Shown here: positions 37,369-44,588 of the stretch, piece after piece
Layout: each line of letters starts with the position of its first letter
Position numbering within the stretch: position 1 is the stretch's first letter
Origin: Acidicapsa acidisoli
GTDB taxonomy: Bacteria; Acidobacteriota; Terriglobia; Terriglobales; Acidobacteriaceae
Reading direction: 5' to 3'
Assembly: GCF_025685625.1 (NCBI RefSeq)
Contig: NZ_JAGSYI010000001.1
Coordinates: forward strand, 620,001-684,000
Length of the DNA: 64,000 nucleotides
Notes under the pieces: model-generated
Told to the model about the DNA's origin: nothing
What the model saw: only the letters and a program-made list of their open reading frames with translations
Databases searched by the model: none
Position numbers and translations under genes: made by a program

Positions 37369-37824
37369 ATGCCCACCCCATCGAACACCCTCAAGGAAGT
37401 CGAAGAAACCTTGCGCCTCGTCATTCAGAGCCTCATAGACGATCAGGAAGGATTCCAGAAGATCGGCGACGCATTGAAGGACGAAGGCCTCAAGCGTTAC
37501 TTCCTGACTGAGTCCCTGAATCGCGCTCATTTCCGCGGCAACCTCGAAACCATCCTTCATCAGGAAGGCGTTGCCGACATCAAGGAAAGCGGCACCATGA
37601 CTGCCAAGCTCCTTCGCGCATGGGGCAACCTCAAGACCGCCCTCGGCGGCGATCACGCCCTCCTCGAAACCGCCGAGCAGGCAGAAGACGAAGCCATCAA
37701 AGCATACGAAGATGCACTCACCAGAGAACTGCCTCTGCCCGTCCGTCAGCTCCTCGTCTCCCAGGAAGCACACATTGAGGCCTCCCACGACTACGTGAAA
37801 ATCGCACGGGAAAGAATCAAGTAG
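37369..37824 (+). CDS. DUF2383 (PA2169-type) four-helix-bundle protein
   Basis: 151 residues, all helical. The N-terminal 110 residues match DUF2383/PA2169 proteins, which have a ferritin-like four-helix bundle of unknown function (LRLVIQSLIDDQEGFQKIGDAL; LLETAEQAEDEAIKAYEDAL with carboxylates in an ExxxD/E pattern). Members are often stress-induced. The ATG at 37369 follows AAAGGA by 6 nt; an upstream in-frame ATG is less likely. It is monocistronic and followed by a palindromic repeat element. Confidence 0.88.
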   Translation: MPTPSNTLKEVEETLRLVIQSLIDDQEGFQKIGDALKDEGLKRYFLTESLNRAHFRGNLETILHQEGVADIKESGTMTAKLLRAWGNLKTALGGDHALLETAEQAEDEAIKAYEDALTRELPLPVRQLLVSQEAHIEASHDYVKIARERIK

Positions 37825-37840
37825 CCTGCGATCTGCTTCA

Positions 37841-37947
37841 GATTGATGAAAAACCCTCAGCTTTGAAGGGGCGCGGCTTTAGCCGCGCCATAGACACCAC
37901 AAAATCAGTCGGCCTTTAGGCCCCGAGGGAAGCTTTTCATCTTTGTC
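37841..37947. repeat. REP/MITE-like palindromic element, family A copy 2
   Basis: Same layout as 29737-29837: a 20-nt hairpin with 9-bp arms and a TT loop (37870-37889), a second hairpin with a TT loop (37911-37922) followed by CGAGGG, and outer inverted GATGAAAA sequences. It lies between two convergent genes. Confidence 0.65.
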
Positions 37948-37966
37948 AGCGGTTTATCCGTCGCCG

Positions 37967-40192
37967 TTACTCCTCTTCAGCTTCCACCGGCTTCTTCGCC
38001 GTAGCCAGAATCTTTTCCGCCACTAACTGCGGCACCACGTCGTAATGCTTCAACTCCATGTGAAAGCTACCCCGCCCCTGGGTAATCGAAGTCAGCGTAG
38101 TTCCATAACTCAGCATCTCCGCCATCGGAACCTCCGCCGCAATCACCGTCGCCTTGCCACGCGCCTGCATTCCCTGCACCCGGCCGCGACGCCCATTGAG
38201 ATCCCCCATCAGCGCCCCGGCAAACTCCTCCGGAGCTTCCACTTCCACCTTCATAATCGGCTCCAGCAGACACGGCTTCGCCTGCTCCATCGCTTTCTTG
38301 AAGGCCAGCCGTCCCGCCACCTTGAATGACAGCTCATTCGAATCCACCTCGTGATAACTGCCGTCATACACCGTCGCCTTGAAGTCCACCACCGGATACC
38401 CGGCCAGGAATCCCCGCAGCGCCGTCTCTACAATCCCCTTCTCGACCGCCGGCACATACTGCCTGGGGATCGAACCGCCAAAGATCTCGTTGCCAAACTC
38501 AAATCCAGTCCCGCGCGGCAGAGGCTCCAGTCGAATCTTGCAATCCCCATACTGGCCATGCCCGCCGGACTGCTTCTTATGCCGTCCCTGCGCCTCCGCC
38601 TTGCCGCGAATCGTCTCCCGATACGGCACCTTCGGAGCCTTCAGCGTCACCTCGGTGTGATACCGCCGCTTGAGCCGCGAAACAATCGCCTCGATATGCT
38701 GCTGGCCCGACCCAGCGACCAGAAATTCATGCGTCTCCGCATCGCGGAAGAAGCGCACCAACTGGTCCTCCTCCATGATCTTGTGCAGCGCCCCAGCCAG
38801 CTTGTCCTCATCCGCCCGCGTCTTCGGCTCAATCGCGTAAGTCATGCTCGGCTCAGGCCGCTCCGGCAATTCCACGCGAATCTCCGCGCCCTTTTGTCCC
38901 AGCGTATCGCCCGTAAACGTATCGCGCAGCTTGGCCACAGCTCCGAGATCCCCGGCATGAAGCTCCGTCACCTCGACAGCCTTGCGCCCCTGCATCACGC
39001 TCAGATGCGAAAGCTTCTCCTGCCCCTTGCGCGCGTAGTTCTCCACGCAGGAATCCGTCTTCACCACCCCGCTCACCACCTTGAAAAAGCTGATCCGGCC
39101 CGTAAACGGGTCGCTCATCGTCTTGAAGACAAACAGCGCCACCGGTTCGCTGTCCGCCACCGGCCGCAGAACGATGTCGGCGTCATTCTTGTCGTTGCCC
39201 ATCCCGCTCCCGTATCCCGAAACCTCGCCATTCCCATGCTCCGCCTCGCCGCCACTTGCGCCCAATCCAGCCGCGTGACCATTCGCGGCCACCGTCTCCA
39301 TGACCTCGATGCCGCTCACCGCCACTGCCGCCCGCTCCGAGGCTGCAGGCGCATACACCTTCAGAAAGTCCAGCAGATGATCGGTAGCCACATTGGCTTC
39401 GCCGCTCGTAAACAACACCGGAAATATCCGATCCTCGCGAATCGCCTCATGCAGCGCCGTAATCAGGTGCTGCTCCGGAATCGTCCCCTCGGCAAAGAAC
39501 TCCTCCATCAACTCATCCTTGCCCTCGGCCACCAGCTCCACCAGCGCCTCGTGAGCCGCGCGCGCTGCCGCCAGCATGTGCCCCGGAACCTCGCCAATCC
39601 GCCCCGATCCGTTCCCATTCGTCTCGTAGAAAAAGGCCTGCATCGTAATCAGATCCACCACCCCATGAAACCCCTCGGGGCCAGTAATCGGAAGCTGCAC
39701 CGGAACGCACGTCCGCCCCCAGCGCTCATGCAAATCCTCCATCAGCGCCGACAATCCCTGCCCGCCGCCCGCCCGCGGAGAATCCATCTGATTCAGCACC
39801 ACAATCCGCGGCAGGTTCGCTTCTTCGGCATACTTCCACACCCGCTCCGTCACCGCCTCCACGCCGCACTGCGCATTCACCAGCACCAGCGCCGCCTCTA
39901 CCGGCAGCATCGCGGCCTTCGCCTCATGCGAAAACATATGAAATCCGGGCGTATCCACAAGATTGATCTTCACTCCCTGCCATTCAGCAAAGGCCACTGC
40001 ATTCTGCATCGTCGTCCCGCGCGCCACGTCCTCTTCGTCATAAGCGGTCACAGCAGAACCATCTGCAACTCTGCCCCTTGCTGCGGTCATCTTCGCGGCA
40101 TGCAACAGCGCGGCAATTAAAGTAGTCTTGCCGCTCCGCGCATGCCCCACTACAGCTACATTGCGGATCTCACTTCCCGGATAAGTTTTCAT
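37967..40192 (-). CDS. EF-G-like translational GTPase (second-type fusA homologue)
   Basis: 741 residues with all EF-G domains. G1 GHARSGKTT (16-24), G3 DTPGF (80-84), and G4 reads NQMD (134-137) where EF-G has NKxD. A low-complexity Gly/Asn-rich insertion (about 305-345) precedes domain II. Domains III-V include GQQHIEAIVSRLKRRY, GGHGQYGDCKI and GRRGRVQGMQARGKA. The protein belongs with EF-G-2/EF-G-like paralogues whose role may be recycling, stress or tetracycline-type protection rather than bulk elongation. AAGGAG stands 8 nt before the ATG. No ribosomal-protein genes are adjacent. Confidence 0.9.
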   Translation of the reverse strand: MKTYPGSEIRNVAVVGHARSGKTTLIAALLHAAKMTAARGRVADGSAVTAYDEEDVARGTTMQNAVAFAEWQGVKINLVDTPGFHMFSHEAKAAMLPVEAALVLVNAQCGVEAVTERVWKYAEEANLPRIVVLNQMDSPRAGGGQGLSALMEDLHERWGRTCVPVQLPITGPEGFHGVVDLITMQAFFYETNGNGSGRIGEVPGHMLAAARAAHEALVELVAEGKDELMEEFFAEGTIPEQHLITALHEAIREDRIFPVLFTSGEANVATDHLLDFLKVYAPAASERAAVAVSGIEVMETVAANGHAAGLGASGGEAEHGNGEVSGYGSGMGNDKNDADIVLRPVADSEPVALFVFKTMSDPFTGRISFFKVVSGVVKTDSCVENYARKGQEKLSHLSVMQGRKAVEVTELHAGDLGAVAKLRDTFTGDTLGQKGAEIRVELPERPEPSMTYAIEPKTRADEDKLAGALHKIMEEDQLVRFFRDAETHEFLVAGSGQQHIEAIVSRLKRRYHTEVTLKAPKVPYRETIRGKAEAQGRHKKQSGGHGQYGDCKIRLEPLPRGTGFEFGNEIFGGSIPRQYVPAVEKGIVETALRGFLAGYPVVDFKATVYDGSYHEVDSNELSFKVAGRLAFKKAMEQAKPCLLEPIMKVEVEAPEEFAGALMGDLNGRRGRVQGMQARGKATVIAAEVPMAEMLSYGTTLTSITQGRGSFHMELKHYDVVPQLVAEKILATAKKPVEAEEE

Positions 40193-40718
40193 AGGGATTC
40201 TCCTTGAAGGTTGCGAAATTGAAATTGACGAGCGTTGTCATCCTGAGCGCAGCGATGGATCTGCTTTTGACTAGCGGGTGCCCAAGGTCGCGCTTTTGAG
40301 ACCTAGGCCTCATTCGTGCGCCGCACGAACCCAAAAGCCGCGCCCAACCAGAGAACCGGGGCCCCATCCTAAGCGCAGCCTCATCGCGCTTAGGGTGGGA
40401 TACCGCCAAAGCCAGCGACCTCCCCAGACCCAGGGAATTCGTAATGGCGTCCAGTTGGGCGTCTTTGTGGTCCCAAACCCAGGTAAGGCTGAGACGCAGG
40501 CCGCAGAGCGCGACCATTCCGCTACTTCTGCCGTCCTCCGTCATGCGGAATAACTCCGGCAGGCGCTTACGCGATATAGAGCAGCGCGTCAGCGTCTTCA
40601 CTAAAGAAGACGAAGCCTATCACACAGAGGGAATCAACCTCAACGACAATGCGCCCAACAATATCCAGATTTAGACCCTTGATTTTGATCGCCGACAACC
40701 GAGTGATAAGCTGACCGC
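40193..40718. other. Intergenic region with repeat element
   Basis: 526 bases upstream of the EF-G-like gene. It contains the composite repeat at 40276-40399. No gene is recognised; short frames are unconvincing. Confidence 0.55.
40276..40399. repeat. Composite palindromic repeat, family B copy 1
   Basis: Three hairpins in a row: imperfect AGGTC...GACCT (about 40284-40304), TTCGTGC/GCACGAA with a 3-nt loop (about 40313-40329), and a 14-bp stem with one wobble (40363-40376 with 40386-40399). The first 55 bases closely match 56195-56252. Confidence 0.7.
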
Positions 40719-41192
40719 ATGAAAAATAGGGCAAATTGGGCTCTGTTGCTCCTAACTTTAGGGTTACTGGGAGCCACGAATGACCCTTATAGAACGCTGA
40801 CACCAGAGCAAAAGTCTCTATTCAAACCAGCCGTCGAAAGATACATAAACGATCAGGAGAAACAAAATTGGGCTGATCTTTGGGAAATTCAGGATCAGAC
40901 CTCCGACCTCAAAAACGAACTTCTTCTCGGACGTCGAGACGCCCCTGATATGAGTAAGCAGGAGTTCATTTCTGCCATGCGAGAGGTCATCGATACCGGC
41001 GGACGTCCACGATTGCGGTCCTTTGAACTGCGAGAGGTTCGTGTCGATAAAGGAGACTTCATCATGATCGGATGCGGTCATGCAACGCGGGAGTCCTGGC
41101 AGGGGACTGGCTTCGTAATCGCTGGAATAAGACTCATAGATGGAAAGCCCAAGTTCGACATATGGAGCATGACGTCTAGCTCCTGCTCCTAG
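40719..41192 (+). CDS. Hypothetical exported protein
   Basis: 157 residues: signal-like N terminus (MKNRANWALLLLTLGLLGA, cleavage near 19), then a mostly hydrophilic chain of about 138 residues with two Cys (IGCGHA, and near the C terminus SSSCS). The middle has a YINDQEKQNWADLWEI block. I do not recognise a family. A small membrane-peptide pseudogene begins 3 nt after its stop. Confidence 0.65.
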   Translation: MKNRANWALLLLTLGLLGATNDPYRTLTPEQKSLFKPAVERYINDQEKQNWADLWEIQDQTSDLKNELLLGRRDAPDMSKQEFISAMREVIDTGGRPRLRSFELREVRVDKGDFIMIGCGHATRESWQGTGFVIAGIRLIDGKPKFDIWSMTSSSCS

Positions 41193-41194
41193 CC

Positions 41195-41316
41195 ATGAAA
41201 CTCCTAATCGGCGTCGTCCTGTTCGTCCTCATCGTGTTTCCCTGATCGCTCACTACAAGTGGAAGCAATGGATCGCGGCCAGCAGGGAGCAGCGCGACGG
41301 CCCGCCACAGAAATAA
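41195..41316 (+). pseudogene. Frameshifted copy of a small membrane-peptide gene
   Basis: ATG at 41195 opens MKLLIGVVLFVLIVFP and then hits TGA. In another frame from the same point the sequence continues SLIAHYKWKQWIAASREQ to a TAA at 41316. Joining the frames gives a protein closely matching the intact 38-residue product at 41810-41926 (MKIIIGLVALVLVAISLIAD then YKWKQWIAARKHERDQPK). One base appears to be missing in the GTGTTTCCC stretch. This could be a real pseudogene, programmed frameshifting at TTTCCC, or a sequencing error. Confidence 0.65.
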
Positions 41317-41410
41317 TCACAATACCAAGACACAGGATCTCGCGTGCGTGCTAAGCTTTTCGCGATCCGCCCCGCCGCAGAAATGTAGCATGCAGAGGAG
41401 GAAACGACCT

Positions 41411-41782
41411 ATGGCAAGACTTTCGCGGATCGCCCCCGAACTTCCGGTCGCCAATCTCCAGGGATCAATTGATTACTACCAGCAGAAACTCGGCTTTCAA
41501 CTCGTCTCAGAGTTGCCAAGCCGAGACTACGCGATCCTCGAGCGCGACGAAGTTGCCATCCACCTCTTTCGAGACAGCGACCATTCCCATTCCCCGGTCG
41601 GCATCCACATCTTCACCCCCGACCTCGAAGCGCTACACGACGAGCTGGTTCAGCGCGGCGCTCATCTGTCGCAGGGAATTCTGCGTAAACCTTGGGGAAA
41701 CCGCGATTTCCGCGTAAACGACAGCTCGGGGAACGAGATTAAATTCACCGAGCCTCTGTCCCCGGACGAGTCAGCGGAGTAA
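41411..41782 (+). CDS. VOC-family (glyoxalase/bleomycin-resistance fold) protein
   Basis: 123 residues, one VOC unit with two beta-alpha-beta-beta-beta modules: APELPVANLQGSIDYYQQKLGF, then AIHLFRDSDH (metal-type His) and KPWGNRDFRVNDSSGNEIKF (C-terminal Glu). It resembles bleomycin-resistance-type or glyoxalase-like proteins; the substrate is unknown. The ATG at 41411 is preceded by GGAGGAAA, and an upstream in-frame ATG adds unlike residues. It sits between the two copies of a small membrane-peptide gene. Confidence 0.88.
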   Translation: MARLSRIAPELPVANLQGSIDYYQQKLGFQLVSELPSRDYAILERDEVAIHLFRDSDHSHSPVGIHIFTPDLEALHDELVQRGAHLSQGILRKPWGNRDFRVNDSSGNEIKFTEPLSPDESAE

Positions 41783-41809
41783 GCGCCTCGTGCGATCCTG
41801 TTCTCAGTC

Positions 41810-41926
41810 ATGAAAATCATAATCGGACTAGTCGCGCTAGTCCTCGTAGCCATATCCCTCATCGCCGACTACAAATGGAAGCAGTGGATAGCCGCTCGCA
41901 AACACGAGCGGGACCAGCCCAAATAG
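41810..41926 (+). CDS. Small membrane peptide (38 residues)
   Basis: The product is one hydrophobic helix (IIIGLVALVLVAISLIA, residues 3-19) followed by a basic tail with DYKWKQWIAARKHERDQPK. Coding is supported by a diverged, frameshifted second copy at 41195-41316 that keeps the same helix, the YKWKQWIAA block and similar length. It is probably an inner-membrane peptide with a cytoplasmic basic tail. It follows the VOC gene by 27 nt. No known family is recognised; the shared pattern is the main evidence. Confidence 0.6.
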   Translation: MKIIIGLVALVLVAISLIADYKWKQWIAARKHERDQPK

Positions 41927-41990
41927 TCTCTGCGTCACTCTTTTCCATATCCGCCCGTTACAATCGCTTCAAGGAAAACGTCCAAACCCT

Positions 41991-42638
41991 ATGAATTCAT
42001 CCCGCGCCACCATCCTGGCAGTTCTCCTTTCCAGTCTTGTCGCCGCTACCCCCGCGCTCTCGCAGTTTGGCGGGTCGCCGAGCGGAACCCAGGTCCACGA
42101 CACTTCCGCCTTGCATCCACCGGCTGGTGCGCACGTAGCGATCGTTGAGTTCGAAGATCAGGAGTGCCCCCTCTGCGGCCATGACAATCCAGTTCTGAAG
42201 GCGGCGGCTGCCAAGTACAACATTCCCTGGGTTCGCCATGATTTCCCGCTGAAAATGCACGCCTGGAGTTTTGAGGCCGCCGTGGATGCACGCTGGTTCG
42301 ACACCAAATCAAAGAAGCTCGGTGACGAATATCGCGACGCGATCTTCGCCAACCAGCCCTCTTTCTACAACGACCCTACTTTGGTGCGGAAATTCACGGA
42401 GAGTTTCGCCCAGAACCATGCGATCCAGTTACCGTTTGCTCTCGACCCACAGGGCAATCTCGCAGCCGGGGTGACGGCGGACTACAACCTGGGTGTGCGA
42501 ACAGGCATCGAACACACCCCAACCATCTGGATCGTCACCGACCACAGCCGCGGGGCGCCGTTTATCGAAGTGACCAATATTCAAAACCTGTATCAGATCA
42601 TCGATCAGGCACTGGCTGACACCAAGGGCGTCAAATAA
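41991..42638 (+). CDS. DsbA-like thioredoxin-fold protein, copy 1
   Basis: 215 residues. Signal peptide (about 1-24, ending TPALSQ), then a thioredoxin-fold DsbA-type domain with the CPLC redox motif (EFEDQECPLCGHDNP) and the cis-Pro region in EHTPTIWIV. It is predicted to work in the periplasm as a thiol-disulphide oxidoreductase. It is about 60-65% identical by eye to the next gene (42749-43399), so the pair is a tandem duplication. Leader sequences before both genes are also alike. Confidence 0.9.
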   Translation: MNSSRATILAVLLSSLVAATPALSQFGGSPSGTQVHDTSALHPPAGAHVAIVEFEDQECPLCGHDNPVLKAAAAKYNIPWVRHDFPLKMHAWSFEAAVDARWFDTKSKKLGDEYRDAIFANQPSFYNDPTLVRKFTESFAQNHAIQLPFALDPQGNLAAGVTADYNLGVRTGIEHTPTIWIVTDHSRGAPFIEVTNIQNLYQIIDQALADTKGVK

Positions 42639-42748
42639 GCGGAAAATCGCCCCAACTCCGGGATCTTTGACGATGAATCGAAGCAGCGAAGCTCTTTCCT
42701 CGCGCCGCTCGCCCGTTACAATATTGTCGAGGACATCGTCCAAAGCCT

Positions 42749-43399
42749 ATGCTCCGCACCCATCCGATCCGCTCCGCCGCCCTTGCTCTCGCGACCCTCG
42801 GCGCACTCGCCGCCCCGGCACTAGCCCAGTTCGGCGGCGCGCCGCCCACCACCCAGGTCCACGACCCCTCCGCGCTAAGGCCGCCAGCAGGCGCCCGCGT
42901 CGCCATCATCGAATTCGAAGACATGGAGTGCCCCGACTGCGCCCGCGCCAACCCACTCCTCAAGGAAGCCAGCGACCAGTACCACATCCCCTGGGTGCGT
43001 CACGACTTCCCCCTCGCCTTCCACGCATGGAGCTTCCAGGCCGCCGTCAACGCCCGCTGGTTTGATACGAAATCCAAGAAAATCGGCGACGATTACCGCG
43101 ACGCCGTCTTCGCCAACCAGCCCTCCATCACCTCGCTCGAAGTCCTGCGCACCTTTTCCGAGAAATTCGCCGCCGACCACAAGCTCGCGCTGCCTTTCGC
43201 CATCGACCCCGAGGGCAAGCTCACCGCGGCCGTCAAAGCCGACTACGCCCTCGGCCAGAGAGTCGGCATCGAACACACCCCGACGATCTGGGTAGCCACC
43301 AGCCAGTCCAAAGGCGCCCCATTTGTAGAAGTGGTAGATCGCACCAAACTCTTCCAGCTAATCGACCAGGCCCTGGCCGACACCCGCGCGTCGAAATAG
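42749..43399 (+). CDS. DsbA-like thioredoxin-fold protein, copy 2
   Basis: 216 residues, paralogue of the preceding gene: signal peptide (about 1-26, ending APALAQ), redox motif CPDC (EFEDMECPDCARANP), and EHTPTIWVATS with the cis-Pro. The CPLC to CPDC change could alter redox potential. Long blocks are shared with copy 1 (IPWVRHDFPL, WFDTKSKK, YRDA(I/V)FANQPS). It is followed by a strong terminator. Confidence 0.9.
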   Translation: MLRTHPIRSAALALATLGALAAPALAQFGGAPPTTQVHDPSALRPPAGARVAIIEFEDMECPDCARANPLLKEASDQYHIPWVRHDFPLAFHAWSFQAAVNARWFDTKSKKIGDDYRDAVFANQPSITSLEVLRTFSEKFAADHKLALPFAIDPEGKLTAAVKADYALGQRVGIEHTPTIWVATSQSKGAPFVEVVDRTKLFQLIDQALADTRASK

Positions 43400-43415
43400 C
43401 TACGCCGCAAAAAAG

Positions 43416-43456
43416 AACCGCCCCGAACCTACTGCATTCGGGGCGGTTTTGTTTTT
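43416..43456 (+). terminator. Rho-independent terminator
   Basis: 12-bp perfect stem (AACCGCCCCGAA at 43416-43427 with its complement at 43437-43448), 9-nt loop, then TTGTTTTT. It ends the tandem DsbA-like transcript. Confidence 0.93.
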
Positions 43457-43475
43457 ATATGGAACGGAAGAGTGT

Positions 43476-44519
43476 CTAATTAGCACCCTGAATCGTCACC
43501 AACCCCGGCGCTTCACCAGCGTGTCCCCCCGGCGAAATGGACCGAGTCTGCGGCGTCCGCCAGTGGTCGATATAGCTGATCTGATGCACGCAGCTAACCG
43601 TGCAGTTCGGCGAACACGACTTCGCAGTGACAAACTCCCGCTTCACATCCGCCGTCGTGTATTCAGCCAGCGGAATCCCAGGAAACCCGCGCTGCTGCGA
43701 GCAGTAATGCACCAGCCCATCCTCGCAGATATACAGATACCGCGAACCTGCCCGGCAGCGCCAGTCATTCGGCTTGCCCTGCGCAATCGCCTCCTGAAAC
43801 TGGTTAAACCGCGAATAACTCCGCCGCTTCAGGTTCTTCACCGCAAAGTAGATCTTCGCTTCTTCCGGCTGCAAAGGCTTCAACTGCCCGCTGCCGTCAT
43901 GGATAATCCCAATCGTGTTGCTGAAACCCAGCTCCAGCGCGCGCTTCGAGATCACCAGCGCGTCATTCGGGTCTTTTATGCCGCCGCCCACCACCGAGTT
44001 GATATTCACGTGGAACTCGGCGTGCTCGGCCAGCATCTCCAGCTTCTTGTCCAGCACCTTGAGGCTCTTCATCGAAACATCGTCAGGATTGATGTTGTCG
44101 ATCGAGATCTGCATGTGGTCCAGGCCAGCCCGGTTCAGCCGCTCGATCCGCTCCACATTCAGCAGATAGCCATTGGTGATCATCCCGGCCATCGCGCCCA
44201 CTTTGCGCATCCGCCGGATCACGCCATCCAGTTCCGGATGCGTCAGCGGCTCGCCACCGGAAATCGTAATAATGCTCGTCCCCAGCCGCCCCAGATGATC
44301 GATGCGCCGCTCCATCTCATCCAGCGGCACCGGCTTCGAAACCTTGTCGTACTCGTTGCAATACGCGCACGAAAGATTGCAGAAGCGCATCGGCACAATC
44401 TGCGCCATCACCGGATGCCCGGTCGAGGCCAGCGCCCTGCCGACCAACGCCAGCTCGCGCACGTTGCGCTTTGCAGCCAGCATCCGCCCGTGCGCAGTCA
44501 ACTTACGAGGAGTACCCAT
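43476..44519 (-). CDS. Radical SAM protein with C-terminal Cys cluster
   Basis: 347 residues. The radical SAM 4Fe-4S motif is CNLSCAYC (C47, C51, C54), followed by SGGEPLTHPEL (SAM contact) and ITNGYLL. The C-terminal region (about 255-320) has further Cys groups (WRCRAGSRYLYICEDG, HYCSQQRG, CSPNCTVSCVHQ), typical of a SPASM-type or auxiliary cluster domain. Such enzymes usually modify a peptide or a small molecule through radical chemistry. A GT-A-like gene lies 69 nt upstream on the same strand, so the two may act on one substrate. No precursor peptide gene was recognised. Confidence 0.88.
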   Translation of the reverse strand: MGTPRKLTAHGRMLAAKRNVRELALVGRALASTGHPVMAQIVPMRFCNLSCAYCNEYDKVSKPVPLDEMERRIDHLGRLGTSIITISGGEPLTHPELDGVIRRMRKVGAMAGMITNGYLLNVERIERLNRAGLDHMQISIDNINPDDVSMKSLKVLDKKLEMLAEHAEFHVNINSVVGGGIKDPNDALVISKRALELGFSNTIGIIHDGSGQLKPLQPEEAKIYFAVKNLKRRSYSRFNQFQEAIAQGKPNDWRCRAGSRYLYICEDGLVHYCSQQRGFPGIPLAEYTTADVKREFVTAKSCSPNCTVSCVHQISYIDHWRTPQTRSISPGGHAGEAPGLVTIQGAN

Positions 44520-44588
44520 CCTTCTTATTCAACCACATTCCGCAACCTGCAGCCACGCAGTCAAGCTAACCCAGACCAAACAAGGCGG

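Noticed and set aside
38351-40120. A 589-codon plus-strand open frame inside the EF-G-like gene
   Set aside because: Antisense to a clear translational GTPase; product is Arg/His/Leu-rich without family features.
43998-44020. Second parS-like site with CACGTG
   Set aside because: Only 11 of 16 positions match and it lies inside the radical SAM coding sequence, so it is probably chance.
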